A stretch of DNA of 64,000 nucleotides, from positions 1 to 64,000 of the forward strand of contig CAKRON010000004.1 of the NCBI GenBank assembly GCA_934373455.1. Direction: 5' to 3'. The notes under the pieces were generated by a model, which was not told the DNA's origin, did not search any database, and saw only the letters and a program-made list of their open reading frames with translations. The position numbers and the translations under genes are program-made. This DNA is from an uncultured Marvinbryantia sp. (GTDB taxonomy: Bacteria; Bacillota; Clostridia; Lachnospirales; Lachnospiraceae). This document shows, piece by piece, positions 1-9,138 of the stretch (its first letter is position 1; each line of letters starts with the position of its first letter).

Positions 1-16
1 TCATCGTTTTGTCATG

Positions 17-39
17 CCCGCCTCCGCGCGGGCTATTTT
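17..39 (+). terminator. possible terminator of a gene left of the window
   Basis: A GC-rich stem (GCCCGC paired with GCGGGC) is followed by a short T-rich stretch on the plus strand. It would end a plus-strand transcript entering from the left. No gene is visible between it and the window edge, so the assignment is tentative. Confidence 0.35.
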
Positions 40-78
40 AATTCTAGAGAACGCCAGCGGCGGTCTTTCCTATAAAGT

Positions 79-113
79 AAAAAAAGAATGTGAATCTACA
101 CATTCTCTTTTTA
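79..113 (-). terminator. intrinsic terminator behind the MarR gene
   Basis: The hairpin AGAATGTG / CACATTCT lies about 30 bases after the MarR stop codon. On the minus strand it is followed by seven T residues. The other strand also has a T-run, so it may work in both directions. Confidence 0.7.
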
Positions 114-144
114 TGTCTGTACTCAGCCTAAATCCCTATGCATA

Positions 145-597
145 TTACTGGTTGGCATCACTCTTTAAACAGCTGATTTCCTTCTGGATATTGCTGTCGC
201 ATTTTTCGAAAAACTGATACATGGACGCTATCTCTTCTTCTGTGATTCCATCCAGAATCCGTGCCATACAGTCCTTCTGTGCTTTATAAAGCACATCCGC
301 TACTGGCCTCGACTTCTCTGTCAGAAATAAGCGGTGAATTCTTTTGTTCGATTCATCAATCTGAATTCTGACATAGCCCTTTCTTTCGAGCATACGAATT
401 CCATTTGATACATTTGATTTTGCAATTCCTCGCATCATACAGATATCCCGTGCTGTATTGTACACGCTGTCATCTCTTAAGAAAAGTAAGATTTCCATCT
501 CTGTTTCAGTCAGATGATACATCTCCCCGTATGGCTCGAAGACCAAACGATAAAGCTCCTTGAAATGCATCTTCCAGAAAACACTTTTCCCAGGCAT
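145..597 (-). CDS. MarR-family transcriptional regulator
   Basis: A 150-residue protein of typical MarR length. A central winged helix-turn-helix spans about residues 45-105, including the recognition region IAKSNVSNGIRMLERKGYV and a wing with the usual basic and acidic residues. Such proteins bind small palindromes as dimers and are often released by small ligands. The ATG is preceded by a run of G residues that serves as ribosome site. A good promoter lies in the end of the upstream amylase gene, and a 15-bp imperfect palindrome sits just downstream of the -10 box, so autorepression is likely. The ligand and other targets are not visible. The gene sits behind the amylase on the same strand but has its own promoter. 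Confidence 0.85.
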   Translation of the reverse strand: MPGKSVFWKMHFKELYRLVFEPYGEMYHLTETEMEILLFLRDDSVYNTARDICMMRGIAKSNVSNGIRMLERKGYVRIQIDESNKRIHRLFLTEKSRPVADVLYKAQKDCMARILDGITEEEIASMYQFFEKCDSNIQKEISCLKSDANQ

Positions 598-616
598 ATC
601 TGTCCCCCCTTTTCAA

Positions 617-631
617 TTGTCCATTAGTCAA
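617..631. promoter_or_regulatory. candidate MarR operator
   Basis: TTGTCCATTAGTCAA is an imperfect inverted repeat centred between the -10 box and the start codon of the MarR gene. MarR proteins commonly bind 15-20 bp palindromes at their own promoters. The link is inferred from position and symmetry only. Confidence 0.4.
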
Positions 632-638
632 TATACAA

Positions 639-668
639 ATTATATCAAAAATTGTACATCTGTGTCAA
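639..668 (-). promoter_or_regulatory. sigma-A promoter of the MarR gene
   Basis: TTGACA (663-668) and TATAAT (639-644), both perfect consensus, are separated by 18 bp on the minus strand. The promoter lies within the last codons of the amylase gene, so the regulator can be expressed independently. Confidence 0.75.
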
Positions 669-2796
669 ACAAATACGGAAAAATCTTTTCCTCATTTCCG
701 CTTAATGCTCGAAGTACGATTGCGGATGTCGGCGGCAGTTTCAGTGTTACATCATACCGATTCATTTGATATACCACAGCATCTGTATGGTACCCTTCAT
801 GATCCGTCATCATTAGCTGAATCAGATTGTCATCAGAGGTAATTCCAATATCTCGCACTCGTACCGTGCGCTCTATCGTCTCTCTTCCTGGATTAAATGC
901 TACCAGTACATGATCTTCTTCCGTAAACCTTCCATAGGCCAGGAAGTTGTATTCTGCTTGAAGAATCATGACAGAACCTTTCATAATTGCCGGACAGACT
1001 TTGTGTATACGAATCATCTGCTTATGAAATGCAATCAATTCATGATCTTCTCTGCCCCATGGATAAGTTCGTCTATTGTCCGGATCTGTAAACCCGCATA
1101 CACCAGCTTCGTCCCCGTAATAAATCGTCGGTGCACCCGGCCAGGTAAATTGCATTACAACTGCTGTACGAAGCACTGCTTTGTTTATGTCTTGAGATGC
1201 CGCATCGTATCCCAGATGTGCAACACGTCCTACTTTGTGATTTGTTCTTGTTAGGAATCTGGAATGATCATGATTGGATAATTCATTCATAGCAGTCTGC
1301 AGAGACGGAGCCTGAAAACTATTCATATAATGTCCCATTGCCCACTGAAAATGCAATCCGTTTCCCAGCATATCTTCCCGATATTGATCACTGTGTTTTT
1401 CCATTCCGGTAAAGAACCATGTCAATGGCTCCATAAATGCATCGTAGTTCATAACGGTATCCCACTGGTCACCTTGCAGCCAGGATTTCGGATCACCATA
1501 ATGTTCCGCTAAAATCAAAGCTTCCGGATTTGCTTCTTTTACCACATCTCTGAATTCTTTCCAGAACTGATGGTTATATTCATTGGAAAATCCAAGATCT
1601 GCTGCTACATCCAATCTCCATCCATCTACATTATAAGGCGGAGATACCCATTTCTTTGCAACTTTCAGGATATAATCATGAAGTTCCTGTGAATTCTCAT
1701 ATGCCAGCTTCGGAAGTGTATCATGTCCCCACCATCCGTCATAATTCGGATTATAAGGCCAGGCATTCTGATTATTAAATTTAAAAAAGTTCCGATATGG
1801 ACTGTCTGCTGAAATATAAGCGCCCTTTGCATATCCCGGTTCGTTCTCATAAATACGTTCTCGATCCAGCCATTTATTAAAAGAACCGCAATGGTTAAAT
1901 ACACCGTCCAGAATAATCTTCATTCCGCGTCGATGCACTTCCTCTACAAATTCTGCAAAAAACTGATTACTTGCTTCCAGATTCTCTTTATCTGTCACTC
2001 TTCGGATATACTTTGTGGCATGAGAATTATCCTGATCCCCAGGAGCCAGCACTTCCCCACCATCTTTTACAATCTTTCCATAATGCGGATCAATATAATC
2101 GTAGTCCTGTATATCATATTTATGATTGGATGGTGATACAAAAATCGGATTAAAGTAAATCACATCCACTCCCAGATCCTGAAGATAATCCAGTTTATCC
2201 CAGACTCCCTGGATATCGCCGCCATAAAATTCACGAATTCCCATGAACGCCGGACATTTATCCCAGTCTTTCACTTTTACAGTAGTATCACCAATATAAA
2301 AGTATTCCCGATCCTCTACATCGTTCGTGGTATCTCCATTGTAGAAACGATCTACAAAAATCTGATACATCACGGCGCCCTTCGCCCATTCCGGAACATG
2401 AAAGCCAGGTGTAATAGAAAAACAACAATCTTTTCGGATCTCATTGCTAATTCCACATTTGTCGTAATAGCAGGTAAGTCTTCCTGCTTTTACCCAAAAC
2501 CAATAATGAAGCGGTCGTATCCCAAGTGGAACTTCCGCTTTGTAGTAATCAAAATTATTGTTGTCATAATCATATTCCATCAGGATCGCTTCTTTTTCAT
2601 AACACAGATACACTGCATCTATATTATCTTTCTTCGCCCTGAAACGAATGGTTACTGTCTCTCCCACCTCCGGCTGGGAAGGTGTAACATAATTTTCTGT
2701 CTCATCACTGAATAATGCATTCGGTCGAAACACCGGTCTCATACCAAGAATATAGTATTGCATTTTAATCAGCAGTTCTATCTTTTCCCATTCCAA
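640..2796 (-). CDS. GH13 alpha-amylase / neopullulanase-type glucan hydrolase
   Basis: This 718-residue enzyme has an N-terminal Ig-like region (about 20-130, CBM34-like) and a GH13 barrel. All catalytic blocks are visible: DGVFNHCG near 297, GWRLDVA with the nucleophile Asp396, LAEH with the acid Glu431, and NHD with Asp510. There is no signal peptide, so it probably acts inside the cell on imported maltodextrins, like neopullulanase or cyclomaltodextrinase. The reading frame begins with TTG, preceded by GAGGT at eight bases; the first in-frame ATG (codon 12) has no ribosome site, so the TTG start is preferred. The gene is alone apart from the MarR gene behind it. Exact substrate preference (pullulan, cyclodextrin or linear dextrin) cannot be read from the sequence. 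Confidence 0.88.
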   Translation of the reverse strand: MEWEKIELLIKMQYYILGMRPVFRPNALFSDETENYVTPSQPEVGETVTIRFRAKKDNIDAVYLCYEKEAILMEYDYDNNNFDYYKAEVPLGIRPLHYWFWVKAGRLTCYYDKCGISNEIRKDCCFSITPGFHVPEWAKGAVMYQIFVDRFYNGDTTNDVEDREYFYIGDTTVKVKDWDKCPAFMGIREFYGGDIQGVWDKLDYLQDLGVDVIYFNPIFVSPSNHKYDIQDYDYIDPHYGKIVKDGGEVLAPGDQDNSHATKYIRRVTDKENLEASNQFFAEFVEEVHRRGMKIILDGVFNHCGSFNKWLDRERIYENEPGYAKGAYISADSPYRNFFKFNNQNAWPYNPNYDGWWGHDTLPKLAYENSQELHDYILKVAKKWVSPPYNVDGWRLDVAADLGFSNEYNHQFWKEFRDVVKEANPEALILAEHYGDPKSWLQGDQWDTVMNYDAFMEPLTWFFTGMEKHSDQYREDMLGNGLHFQWAMGHYMNSFQAPSLQTAMNELSNHDHSRFLTRTNHKVGRVAHLGYDAASQDINKAVLRTAVVMQFTWPGAPTIYYGDEAGVCGFTDPDNRRTYPWGREDHELIAFHKQMIRIHKVCPAIMKGSVMILQAEYNFLAYGRFTEEDHVLVAFNPGRETIERTVRVRDIGITSDDNLIQLMMTDHEGYHTDAVVYQMNRYDVTLKLPPTSAIVLRALSGNEEKIFPYLFDTDVQFLI

Positions 2797-2882
2797 TCTA
2801 TTCTACCTCTTATCAATATTCATAACATAATTACGATACCATACAATTCCCCCACTTACAAGTCCGGATATTTTTATAACGT

Positions 2883-2910
2883 AAAAAGGACAGCCGACGC
2901 TGTCCTTTTT
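2883..2910 (-). terminator. bidirectional terminator between ftsH and the amylase
   Basis: A perfect 12-bp stem (AAAAAGGACAGC with GCTGTCCTTTTT) and four-base loop ends in T residues on either strand. It separates the ftsH transcript from the amylase gene. The rest of the 242-bp gap is AT-rich with no clear gene. Confidence 0.75.
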
Positions 2911-3038
2911 AGAGAAGGTATTTCTTCTTATGGGTGTTGCAAAAACTATATAATGTATTGGGGGGTTTTTACGATATTTAATATAGCATAACCTTTTAAA
3001 TCTGTGTGCACAAACTTCACAAAATTTAAAGATTGTTT

Positions 3039-4853
3039 TTATGCATTTTCACCAAAAAGTGCTTCAAATTCTTCCTGACCAATCTTTTCCTTTTCAATCA
3101 GAAGTGCTGCACATCTGTGAAGAACATCGATATGCTCTTTAATCATCGCAGTCGCTTTCACATGTGCATCGTCAATCAAACGCTTCACCTCTTCATCTAT
3201 AACCGCTGCTGTGGACTCACTGAAACTTCTGGAATGTGCCAGATCTCTTCCTATGAACACTTCGTTTTCATCTGTGCCACAGTCAATCAATCCTACGCGT
3301 TCAGACATACCATACTGCGTCACCATCGCACGGGCAAGCTGTGTTGCCTGTTTGATATCCTGAGATGCTCCTGTCGTAATATCCTCAATGATGAGTTCTT
3401 CCGCTATACGTCCGCCAAGATCTACCATCAAAGTATCCAGCATCTTTCCTCTGGTCATAAACATCTCATCTTTTTCAGGCAGCGGCATAGTATAACCTGC
3501 CGCGCCCATACCTGTCGGTATAATCGAAACTGTATGCACCGGTCCCACATTTGGAAGCAGATGAAACAGCAGCGCATGTCCGGCTTCATGATACGCTGTA
3601 ATTCTCTTTTCTTTGTCTGAAATCAGGCGGCTTTTCTTTTCCGCTCCAATGCCAACTTTTATAAATGCCTGCTGGATATCCTGCTGCTGAATATAGGTTC
3701 TCCTGTTCTTAGCTGCCCAAATTGCTGCTTCATTCATAAGGTTTTCCAGATCTGCTCCGGTAAATCCTGCCGTTGTTCTGGCAATATTCTCAAGATCCAC
3801 ATCATCACCAAGAGGTTTTTCCTTTGCATGTACCCTCAGAATCTCTTCTCTGCCTTTTACATCCGGCTTTCCTACACCAATCTTACGGTCAAAACGTCCC
3901 GGTCTTAAAATCGCCGGATCCAGAATATCTACACGGTTGGTCGCTGCCATCACAATGATTCCCTCATTGACGCCAAAACCATCCATTTCAACTAAAAGCT
4001 GATTCAATGTCTGTTCTCTCTCATCATGACCGCCACCCATGCCGGTTCCTCTTCTTCTGGCTACTGCATCAATCTCATCAATAAAGATAATACATGGTGC
4101 ATTTTTCTTAGCATCTTCAAAAAGATCTCGGACACGAGATGCACCCACACCAACAAACATTTCCACAAAATCAGAACCTGATATACTGAAAAACGGTACT
4201 CCTGCTTCACCGGCCACTGCTTTTGCCAGCAATGTCTTACCTGTTCCAGGAGGTCCAACCAGTATCACTCCCTTTGGTATCCTGGCTCCCATCTTCGTAT
4301 ACTTCTGTGGTTCTTTCAGGAAATCTACCAATTCTTCCAGATCTTCTTTCTCTTCCTGCAGTCCTGCCACATCCTTAAATGTCTTCCTTCTGGCATCCGG
4401 CATAATCATGGTCGCACGGCTCTTTCCAAAATTCATCATTTTATTACCACCGCCGCCAGCCTGACGATTCATCATCATAAACAGGAAAATCACCACAATT
4501 GCCATAATCACGGTCGGCAATATACTGGTCATAAAAACACTGGTCTGTTCTACATCATGCAGATAAGAAGTCACTTTCTTATCTGCGAGTTCAGCTTGCG
4601 CTGTAGTTACATCACTGACATTCAGCTGCTGCTTTGTGCCATCTGTCAGGGTCAGTTCCAAACGACCTGTCGGCACCTGGCTATTCTGGTAAATATCTAC
4701 ACGGGCGATCTCTCCTGCGCTTATTTCTTCACTGTATTCCTGATATGTGACTGCCTTGGAATCTGCCAGACCTCCCCGAAATGTATACAATAAAATCAAT
4801 ACAACGGCAATCGTCACAAAATATATGCCGATTCCTTTTGAATTCCTACTCAA
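3039..4853 (-). CDS. ftsH: ATP-dependent zinc metalloprotease FtsH
   Basis: FtsH is a membrane-anchored AAA+ protease that degrades misfolded and regulatory proteins as a hexamer facing the cytoplasm. The 604 residues show two membrane segments (about 9-25 and 108-127) around a small external domain. Walker A is GPPGTGKT at 200-207, Walker B is IIFIDE at 255-260, the second region of homology follows near 300-322, and the zinc site is HEAGH at 422-426. Length and order are normal for the family. It follows hpt by 27 bases and closes the tilS-hpt-ftsH run, an arrangement common in Firmicutes. Confidence 0.97.
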   Translation of the reverse strand: MSRNSKGIGIYFVTIAVVLILLYTFRGGLADSKAVTYQEYSEEISAGEIARVDIYQNSQVPTGRLELTLTDGTKQQLNVSDVTTAQAELADKKVTSYLHDVEQTSVFMTSILPTVIMAIVVIFLFMMMNRQAGGGGNKMMNFGKSRATMIMPDARRKTFKDVAGLQEEKEDLEELVDFLKEPQKYTKMGARIPKGVILVGPPGTGKTLLAKAVAGEAGVPFFSISGSDFVEMFVGVGASRVRDLFEDAKKNAPCIIFIDEIDAVARRRGTGMGGGHDEREQTLNQLLVEMDGFGVNEGIIVMAATNRVDILDPAILRPGRFDRKIGVGKPDVKGREEILRVHAKEKPLGDDVDLENIARTTAGFTGADLENLMNEAAIWAAKNRRTYIQQQDIQQAFIKVGIGAEKKSRLISDKEKRITAYHEAGHALLFHLLPNVGPVHTVSIIPTGMGAAGYTMPLPEKDEMFMTRGKMLDTLMVDLGGRIAEELIIEDITTGASQDIKQATQLARAMVTQYGMSERVGLIDCGTDENEVFIGRDLAHSRSFSESTAAVIDEEVKRLIDDAHVKATAMIKEHIDVLHRCAALLIEKEKIGQEEFEALFGENA

Positions 4854-4880
4854 AAACGTGTTCTCCTTTCTTGCTCTTTC

Positions 4881-5408
4881 TTACTCTGAAAATGAGAGAA
4901 CCCCTATATAAGGCAGATTACGGTATCTCTGATCATAATCCAGTCCATATCCCACTACGAATTCATCCGGGATCTCAAATCCAGTATAATCCACATCTAC
5001 CGGCACCACTCTTCTGTCTGGTTTATCCAAAAGGGTACACAGTTTTAAACTGGCTGGCTTTCTGGCACTTAAAATCTCCAGAAGATAACTCAGTGTTCTT
5101 CCTGAATCAATAATATCTTCAATAACAATCACATGTTTTCCTTCCAAAGGCTCATCCAAATCCTTCACCAGTTTCACAACTCCACTGGATTTTGTTCCTG
5201 CCCCATAACTGCTGCAAGACATAAAGTCAATGGTTACCGGAACCGTAATTCTCTTTGCCAGTTCACAGGTAAAGAAAATACTTCCCTTTAAAATGCAGAT
5301 CAGATGTACTTCTTTTCCCGCATATTCCTCACTGATCTTTCTTCCCAGTTCTTCAATTCTCTTATCAACTTTTTCCTCTTCTATCAGCACTCTGATATTT
5401 TCTGCCAT
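4881..5408 (-). CDS. hpt: hypoxanthine phosphoribosyltransferase
   Basis: The enzyme makes IMP or GMP from hypoxanthine or guanine and PRPP (purine salvage). The 175-residue length is typical, and the PRPP-binding signature VIVIEDIIDSGRT lies near residues 93-105. The ATG is preceded by AAGGAGG. The first 25 bases overlap the end of tilS in another frame, so the two are probably translationally coupled. The conserved tilS-hpt-ftsH order supports the call. Confidence 0.95.
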   Translation of the reverse strand: MAENIRVLIEEEKVDKRIEELGRKISEEYAGKEVHLICILKGSIFFTCELAKRITVPVTIDFMSCSSYGAGTKSSGVVKLVKDLDEPLEGKHVIVIEDIIDSGRTLSYLLEILSARKPASLKLCTLLDKPDRRVVPVDVDYTGFEIPDEFVVGYGLDYDQRYRNLPYIGVLSFSE

Positions 5409-6778
5409 GATGCTGCCTCCTTATACGTTATCTCAAGTATTTTTTTTGTATCTTTTTTTACTTTATATGCTTCACTGATCCGGTGACCTACTACCCAAAT
5501 CACTTCTTCACCACATGTCAGAAGCCATACCTTCTTTCTTTGATCTGCCGGTATCTTTTCTTCCATGAAATAGGTCTTCAGTTTTTTTCTTCCGCCCTGA
5601 CGGTTTACAATCAGGTAATCTCCGGGTTTTCTTCCGCGAAGCATGATACCTGCGGTTATTTTATCATAATCCAGCCATTTCGTATACTTTTTTTGCTCAA
5701 TTGGCTGATTTTCATTTGAAATAATTCTGGTTACAAAATAACCATGCTCTGTTTTTGTTTCTCCCGGAATTATTAGCTGCAATTCCGGCAGTATTTCGCT
5801 CTCTTCTTCTTTCTGAATAACCAGGATATCAAACACTCTTCCCGCCGTCCAGCCATATGGAAGCTGTATTTTTTTTCCGGACTGCATATGCACCAGTTCT
5901 TTCATACTCTGTATATGCTCTCTCTGCAAATCTTTCAGTCCACACCCAGCTTCTTTTAAACATTTGCGTAAAATTCTTTCCTGTAGAAGCTCCGGCTCCT
6001 GCTCCAGATATTTTATCTTTATCTGTGCCTTTCCGTCTTTTATCACTGTCATCTTCTGACACGCTTCTTTTACCAGTATATCCAGAAATTCTTCTGTTCT
6101 GCGCATCTCTGTACCAAATTCTGCCAGATGAGTAATTACGCCGGCATTCAACTGTTCGCTCATCTCTGGCAGTAAACGGTTACGTATGATATTTCTGGTA
6201 TAATCCAGTTCACCATTCGTACAGTCCTCACACCATTGTATGTTTTTTTTCTTTAAAAATGCCTCTATTTCGGTCCGACTGCATTCCAAAAGAGGACGAA
6301 TAATTTTTCCTCTCACCGGGCGAATTCCTGCTGCACCATCCAGTCCGCTTCCCCTGGCAAGATTCCACAAAATTGTCTCTGCCTGATCATTCTGATTATG
6401 GGCGACTGCAATCCTGTCTGCTTTCCATTTTTCTCCGATTCTGTCAAAAGCCTCGTATCTGGCGTTTCTTCCCGCCTCTTCTGTAGATAACTTCTTTTCT
6501 TTTGCCATAGCAGGTATATCGCAAGATACACACTCATACTCCACCTGATATTTCTCACACAGTTCTCTGACATATCGTTCATCCCGCAGACTTTCTTCGC
6601 CTCGAATTCCATGTTCCACATGCACAACTTTGATTTCAAATGTCATCTGTTTTTGAAATTCCAGAAGCACCATCAAAAGGCATACCGAATCTGCTCCACC
6701 GGATACTCCAACTAACACCCGATCTTGCGGCTGTATCATGTGCCAGGTTCTGATTGCATTCCATGCTTTCTGCATCAT
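5384..6778 (-). CDS. tilS: tRNA(Ile) lysidine synthetase TilS
   Basis: TilS changes C34 of tRNA-Ile(CAU) to lysidine so that it reads AUA codons. The N-type ATP pyrophosphatase loop SGGADS is at residues 26-31, followed by the conserved HxxRG-like stretch (VEHGIRGEES) and HNQNDQAETIL. A C-terminal domain with KLKTYF and the final beta-rich region completes a 464-residue protein, normal for Firmicutes. It overlaps hpt by 25 bases. The gene order spoIIE-tilS-hpt-ftsH is shared with many Clostridia. Confidence 0.95.
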   Translation of the reverse strand: MMQKAWNAIRTWHMIQPQDRVLVGVSGGADSVCLLMVLLEFQKQMTFEIKVVHVEHGIRGEESLRDERYVRELCEKYQVEYECVSCDIPAMAKEKKLSTEEAGRNARYEAFDRIGEKWKADRIAVAHNQNDQAETILWNLARGSGLDGAAGIRPVRGKIIRPLLECSRTEIEAFLKKKNIQWCEDCTNGELDYTRNIIRNRLLPEMSEQLNAGVITHLAEFGTEMRRTEEFLDILVKEACQKMTVIKDGKAQIKIKYLEQEPELLQERILRKCLKEAGCGLKDLQREHIQSMKELVHMQSGKKIQLPYGWTAGRVFDILVIQKEEESEILPELQLIIPGETKTEHGYFVTRIISNENQPIEQKKYTKWLDYDKITAGIMLRGRKPGDYLIVNRQGGRKKLKTYFMEEKIPADQRKKVWLLTCGEEVIWVVGHRISEAYKVKKDTKKILEITYKEAASWQKISEC

Positions 6779-6871
6779 TTTTCTCCTGTTATATTCTTAG
6801 TCTCCTCATCACTATAATGAATTTTCCAAAAAAATGCAACCTTCCTGTTTTTCCGACAACAAACTATTCTT

Positions 6872-8254
6872 CTACTTTTTCCAGAATCCACCGGCCAATA
6901 TCGTCATATCATCTGGCACGCCATCCTGACAGAATTCCAATATCTGATTCAGTAAAATCTGTGCAGATTCTGCCGGATTGTCGTTGGTCAAATGTTCGAT
7001 AAAATATATCAGAAGTTTTTCACTTTCTCCTGAAGGCAATGCATCCATCACACCATCAGATATGATAAAAATCATATCTCCATTTTCCAACCTGATCTGC
7101 TGCGCTTCCACTTCTGTTTCCTGTAACATTCCCATAGGAAGACTGGAAGAAGTAATCTCTTCCACGGATTGGCTTTTGCGTATAAATGTTGTTGCCGCTC
7201 CAACCTTCCAAATCTTACATTTTCCTCTGTACAGATCCACCTCGCACAAATCCAGCGTGGAATACTGACGCACTCCTCTTTCCAGCACCATAGAAGAATG
7301 TAACATTTTCACTGCTGTTTCCGCAGTAAAACCCGCCTCTAAAAACTGCTCCACCAGTTCAATTACCGTCTGGCTCTCCTGATTTGCCTGTACGCCGCTG
7401 CCCATGCCGTCTGAGACCGCCATTACTACCTGTCCGTGATTACTGTTCAGAATCGCATAATTATCCCCGGAAGTAACCTGTCCACTACATTTGGCAGAAG
7501 CACATCCAGTCAGCATATAATACCTGGTCTCTTCTACAAAATGAATGCTGCACAATTCCCTTCCCACCAGCAGTCTGCTGTCCTTCTCCGGTACCATGGG
7601 TCTTCCGTAAACCTGTGTCAAAATATCGGAGATCAGACTGACCGGAACTGCCGCCCGCCGGCACTGAAGTGTCAGAATCATCTCTGGGTGTCCGGTTACA
7701 TTTCTTATGATCCCGATATCCTTTACCGTAACATGATGCATTTTCAGGTTCATTTTCACTTTTCTTTCCAGATTTCCCTGAAGTGGCTGTGCACAATAAG
7801 CCGTACAGGCAATCTCGCGGATAATCTGTGCCGTCTGCTGAAGCTGTCCTGCCACTGCCGCCCGGTTCTCCATCATACGATTTACCCACATCATATTTAG
7901 TCTTGCCCTCAGGAATCCTCTTTCTAATGCTTCTTTAAACATTCTGCCTCTGACACAAAAACGGTAGAATTCCTTTTCTTTTTCAGAAATCTGCTCTGTT
8001 CCTTCCTCAATGGACTCTAACAGTCCATAGAAAAGACGATAGCTTTTTTCCTGTTCCCGGATCCAGCAGACAGTTCTTCTTCCACACTGAGCACATATAT
8101 TTTCTTTGACGGTTACAAAAATTTCTTCTATATCCTCCTCACTCAGCCGCTCTTTTTTCTCTGGCATCTGCCGGAAAATCTCTGCTAACTGCCGAAAAGA
8201 TTCTGCGTATTTTTCTATCCTGTCTCTTTCGATTAAACTTGTCCACTCATCCAT
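6872..8254 (-). CDS. spoIIE: SpoIIE-type PP2C phosphatase without membrane domain
   Basis: SpoIIE dephosphorylates the anti-sigma-factor antagonist SpoIIAA and so activates sigma-F in the forespore. The C-terminal half (about 240-460) is a clear PP2C domain: VSDGMGSG, the metal loop FIISDGVMDALP and the closing DDMTILAGG. The N-terminal part (1-240) resembles the SpoIIE central regulatory region and has a Cys cluster CAQCGRRTVCW. Bacillus SpoIIE is about 827 residues with ten membrane helices first; here an in-frame stop lies just upstream of the ATG, so this 460-residue form has no membrane segment. Position before tilS-hpt-ftsH is the usual spoIIE place. A promoter with a 21-bp spacer lies upstream. 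It could also be another PP2C phosphatase, but context favours SpoIIE. Confidence 0.85.
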   Translation of the reverse strand: MDEWTSLIERDRIEKYAESFRQLAEIFRQMPEKKERLSEEDIEEIFVTVKENICAQCGRRTVCWIREQEKSYRLFYGLLESIEEGTEQISEKEKEFYRFCVRGRMFKEALERGFLRARLNMMWVNRMMENRAAVAGQLQQTAQIIREIACTAYCAQPLQGNLERKVKMNLKMHHVTVKDIGIIRNVTGHPEMILTLQCRRAAVPVSLISDILTQVYGRPMVPEKDSRLLVGRELCSIHFVEETRYYMLTGCASAKCSGQVTSGDNYAILNSNHGQVVMAVSDGMGSGVQANQESQTVIELVEQFLEAGFTAETAVKMLHSSMVLERGVRQYSTLDLCEVDLYRGKCKIWKVGAATTFIRKSQSVEEITSSSLPMGMLQETEVEAQQIRLENGDMIFIISDGVMDALPSGESEKLLIYFIEHLTNDNPAESAQILLNQILEFCQDGVPDDMTILAGGFWKK

Positions 8255-8285
8255 AGAGATCCCGCCTGTTTTTCATTCTCTCTCT

Positions 8286-8318
8286 AGTATATAGAAAAAC
8301 TCCTGCAGAATTTGTCAA
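8286..8318 (-). promoter_or_regulatory. Spo0A-type promoter of spoIIE
   Basis: TTGACA (8313-8318) and TATACT (8286-8291) are 21 bp apart on the minus strand. The -35 box overlaps TTTGTCAAA, close to a Spo0A box. Spo0A-activated sigma-A promoters of Bacillus spoIIE and spoIIG are known for such long spacers. The promoter overlaps the terminator of the upstream gene. Confidence 0.5.
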
Positions 8319-8333
8319 AACTCTGCAGGAGTT
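8294..8333 (-). terminator. terminator of the ribU-creatininase operon
   Basis: A perfect 12-bp stem (AACTCCTGCAGA with TCTGCAGGAGTT) followed by T residues lies ten bases after the creatininase-family gene. It ends the riboflavin-controlled operon in front of spoIIE. Confidence 0.8.
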
Positions 8334-8343
8334 CTATTCTCTT

Positions 8344-9138
8344 TTAGGAATGCCAGTCTCTGATTTCTTTTAATCCCGGAATCAGCACTCTCGCACTTGT
8401 CCGAAGAATAATTTCTCCTTTTTGTGCGGTTGCTCCAGACGGATCGCCGCCGATTCCAATCGGTTTTCCTTCTTTTGTCTTCCAGTCTTCCGACACCCAT
8501 CCGATGGATACGGCTCCATATGGCAGCAACGCTTTATTATTCATGAATGCATCCGGACGTCCGGCCTCTGCTGTTTCCAGTTTTACCAGACTCTCATCTA
8601 TTGCCATTACCATAGATGTCTCCATCTCTCCACCATGGAAATCCCAGATATTTCCTTCTGAGATGGTTGCCTTTACATCAGGATGGCCAAATGCCCCGGA
8701 TGACAGAATAAACGGAGATATTCCCAGCTCGCTTCGAAGTTCACGACTTAGTATCTGTACCACCGGTGCATTTCCTCCATGGCACACAAGAAATGCGATT
8801 TTCTTAAATCCATGATGTGCCAGACTGACACAAATATCATACAGCATATGATAATACGTATCTGGTTTAAATGTAATGGATCCGCAAAAATTCTTGTGTT
8901 CGGTACTTAAGCCCACCGGTATCACAGGAAATGCCAGGATCGGGAAATCTTTTTCACCTGCTGCTTCTAGTTCTTCTCCTATATAGCGCACCATTGCCTC
9001 TGCTATGATGTCATCTGTTCCCAAAGGCGCCTGATTACCATGCTGCTCCAATGCTCCCAGTGGAATCAGAATAATGGTCTCTTCTTTATCTACCTGTTCC
9101 ATCTCCAGACGGGTCAGATCTCTATAATTACGAATCAT
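8344..9138 (-). CDS. creatininase-family amidohydrolase under FMN control
   Basis: A 264-residue protein with the metal-binding pattern of the creatininase (creatinine amidohydrolase) family: EQHG at 31-34, Asp42, a later HGGN, and HGGEME. Family members hydrolyse amide bonds; one branch (ArfB) removes the formyl group from a pyrimidine intermediate in archaeal riboflavin and F420 synthesis. The start overlaps the ribU stop codon by four bases (ATGA), so it is co-translated with the riboflavin transporter and placed under the same FMN riboswitch. That context points to flavin salvage or breakdown, not creatinine use, but the substrate is unknown. Family membership is firm; the flavin role is inferred. 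Confidence 0.8.
   Translation of the reverse strand: MIRNYRDLTRLEMEQVDKEETIILIPLGALEQHGNQAPLGTDDIIAEAMVRYIGEELEAAGEKDFPILAFPVIPVGLSTEHKNFCGSITFKPDTYYHMLYDICVSLAHHGFKKIAFLVCHGGNAPVVQILSRELRSELGISPFILSSGAFGHPDVKATISEGNIWDFHGGEMETSMVMAIDESLVKLETAEAGRPDAFMNNKALLPYGAVSIGWVSEDWKTKEGKPIGIGGDPSGATAQKGEIILRTSARVLIPGLKEIRDWHS

Noticed and set aside
7485-7889. 134-codon minus-strand frame inside spoIIE
   Set aside because: A Gly/Ser-rich shadow in another frame of the phosphatase gene with no independent start signal.
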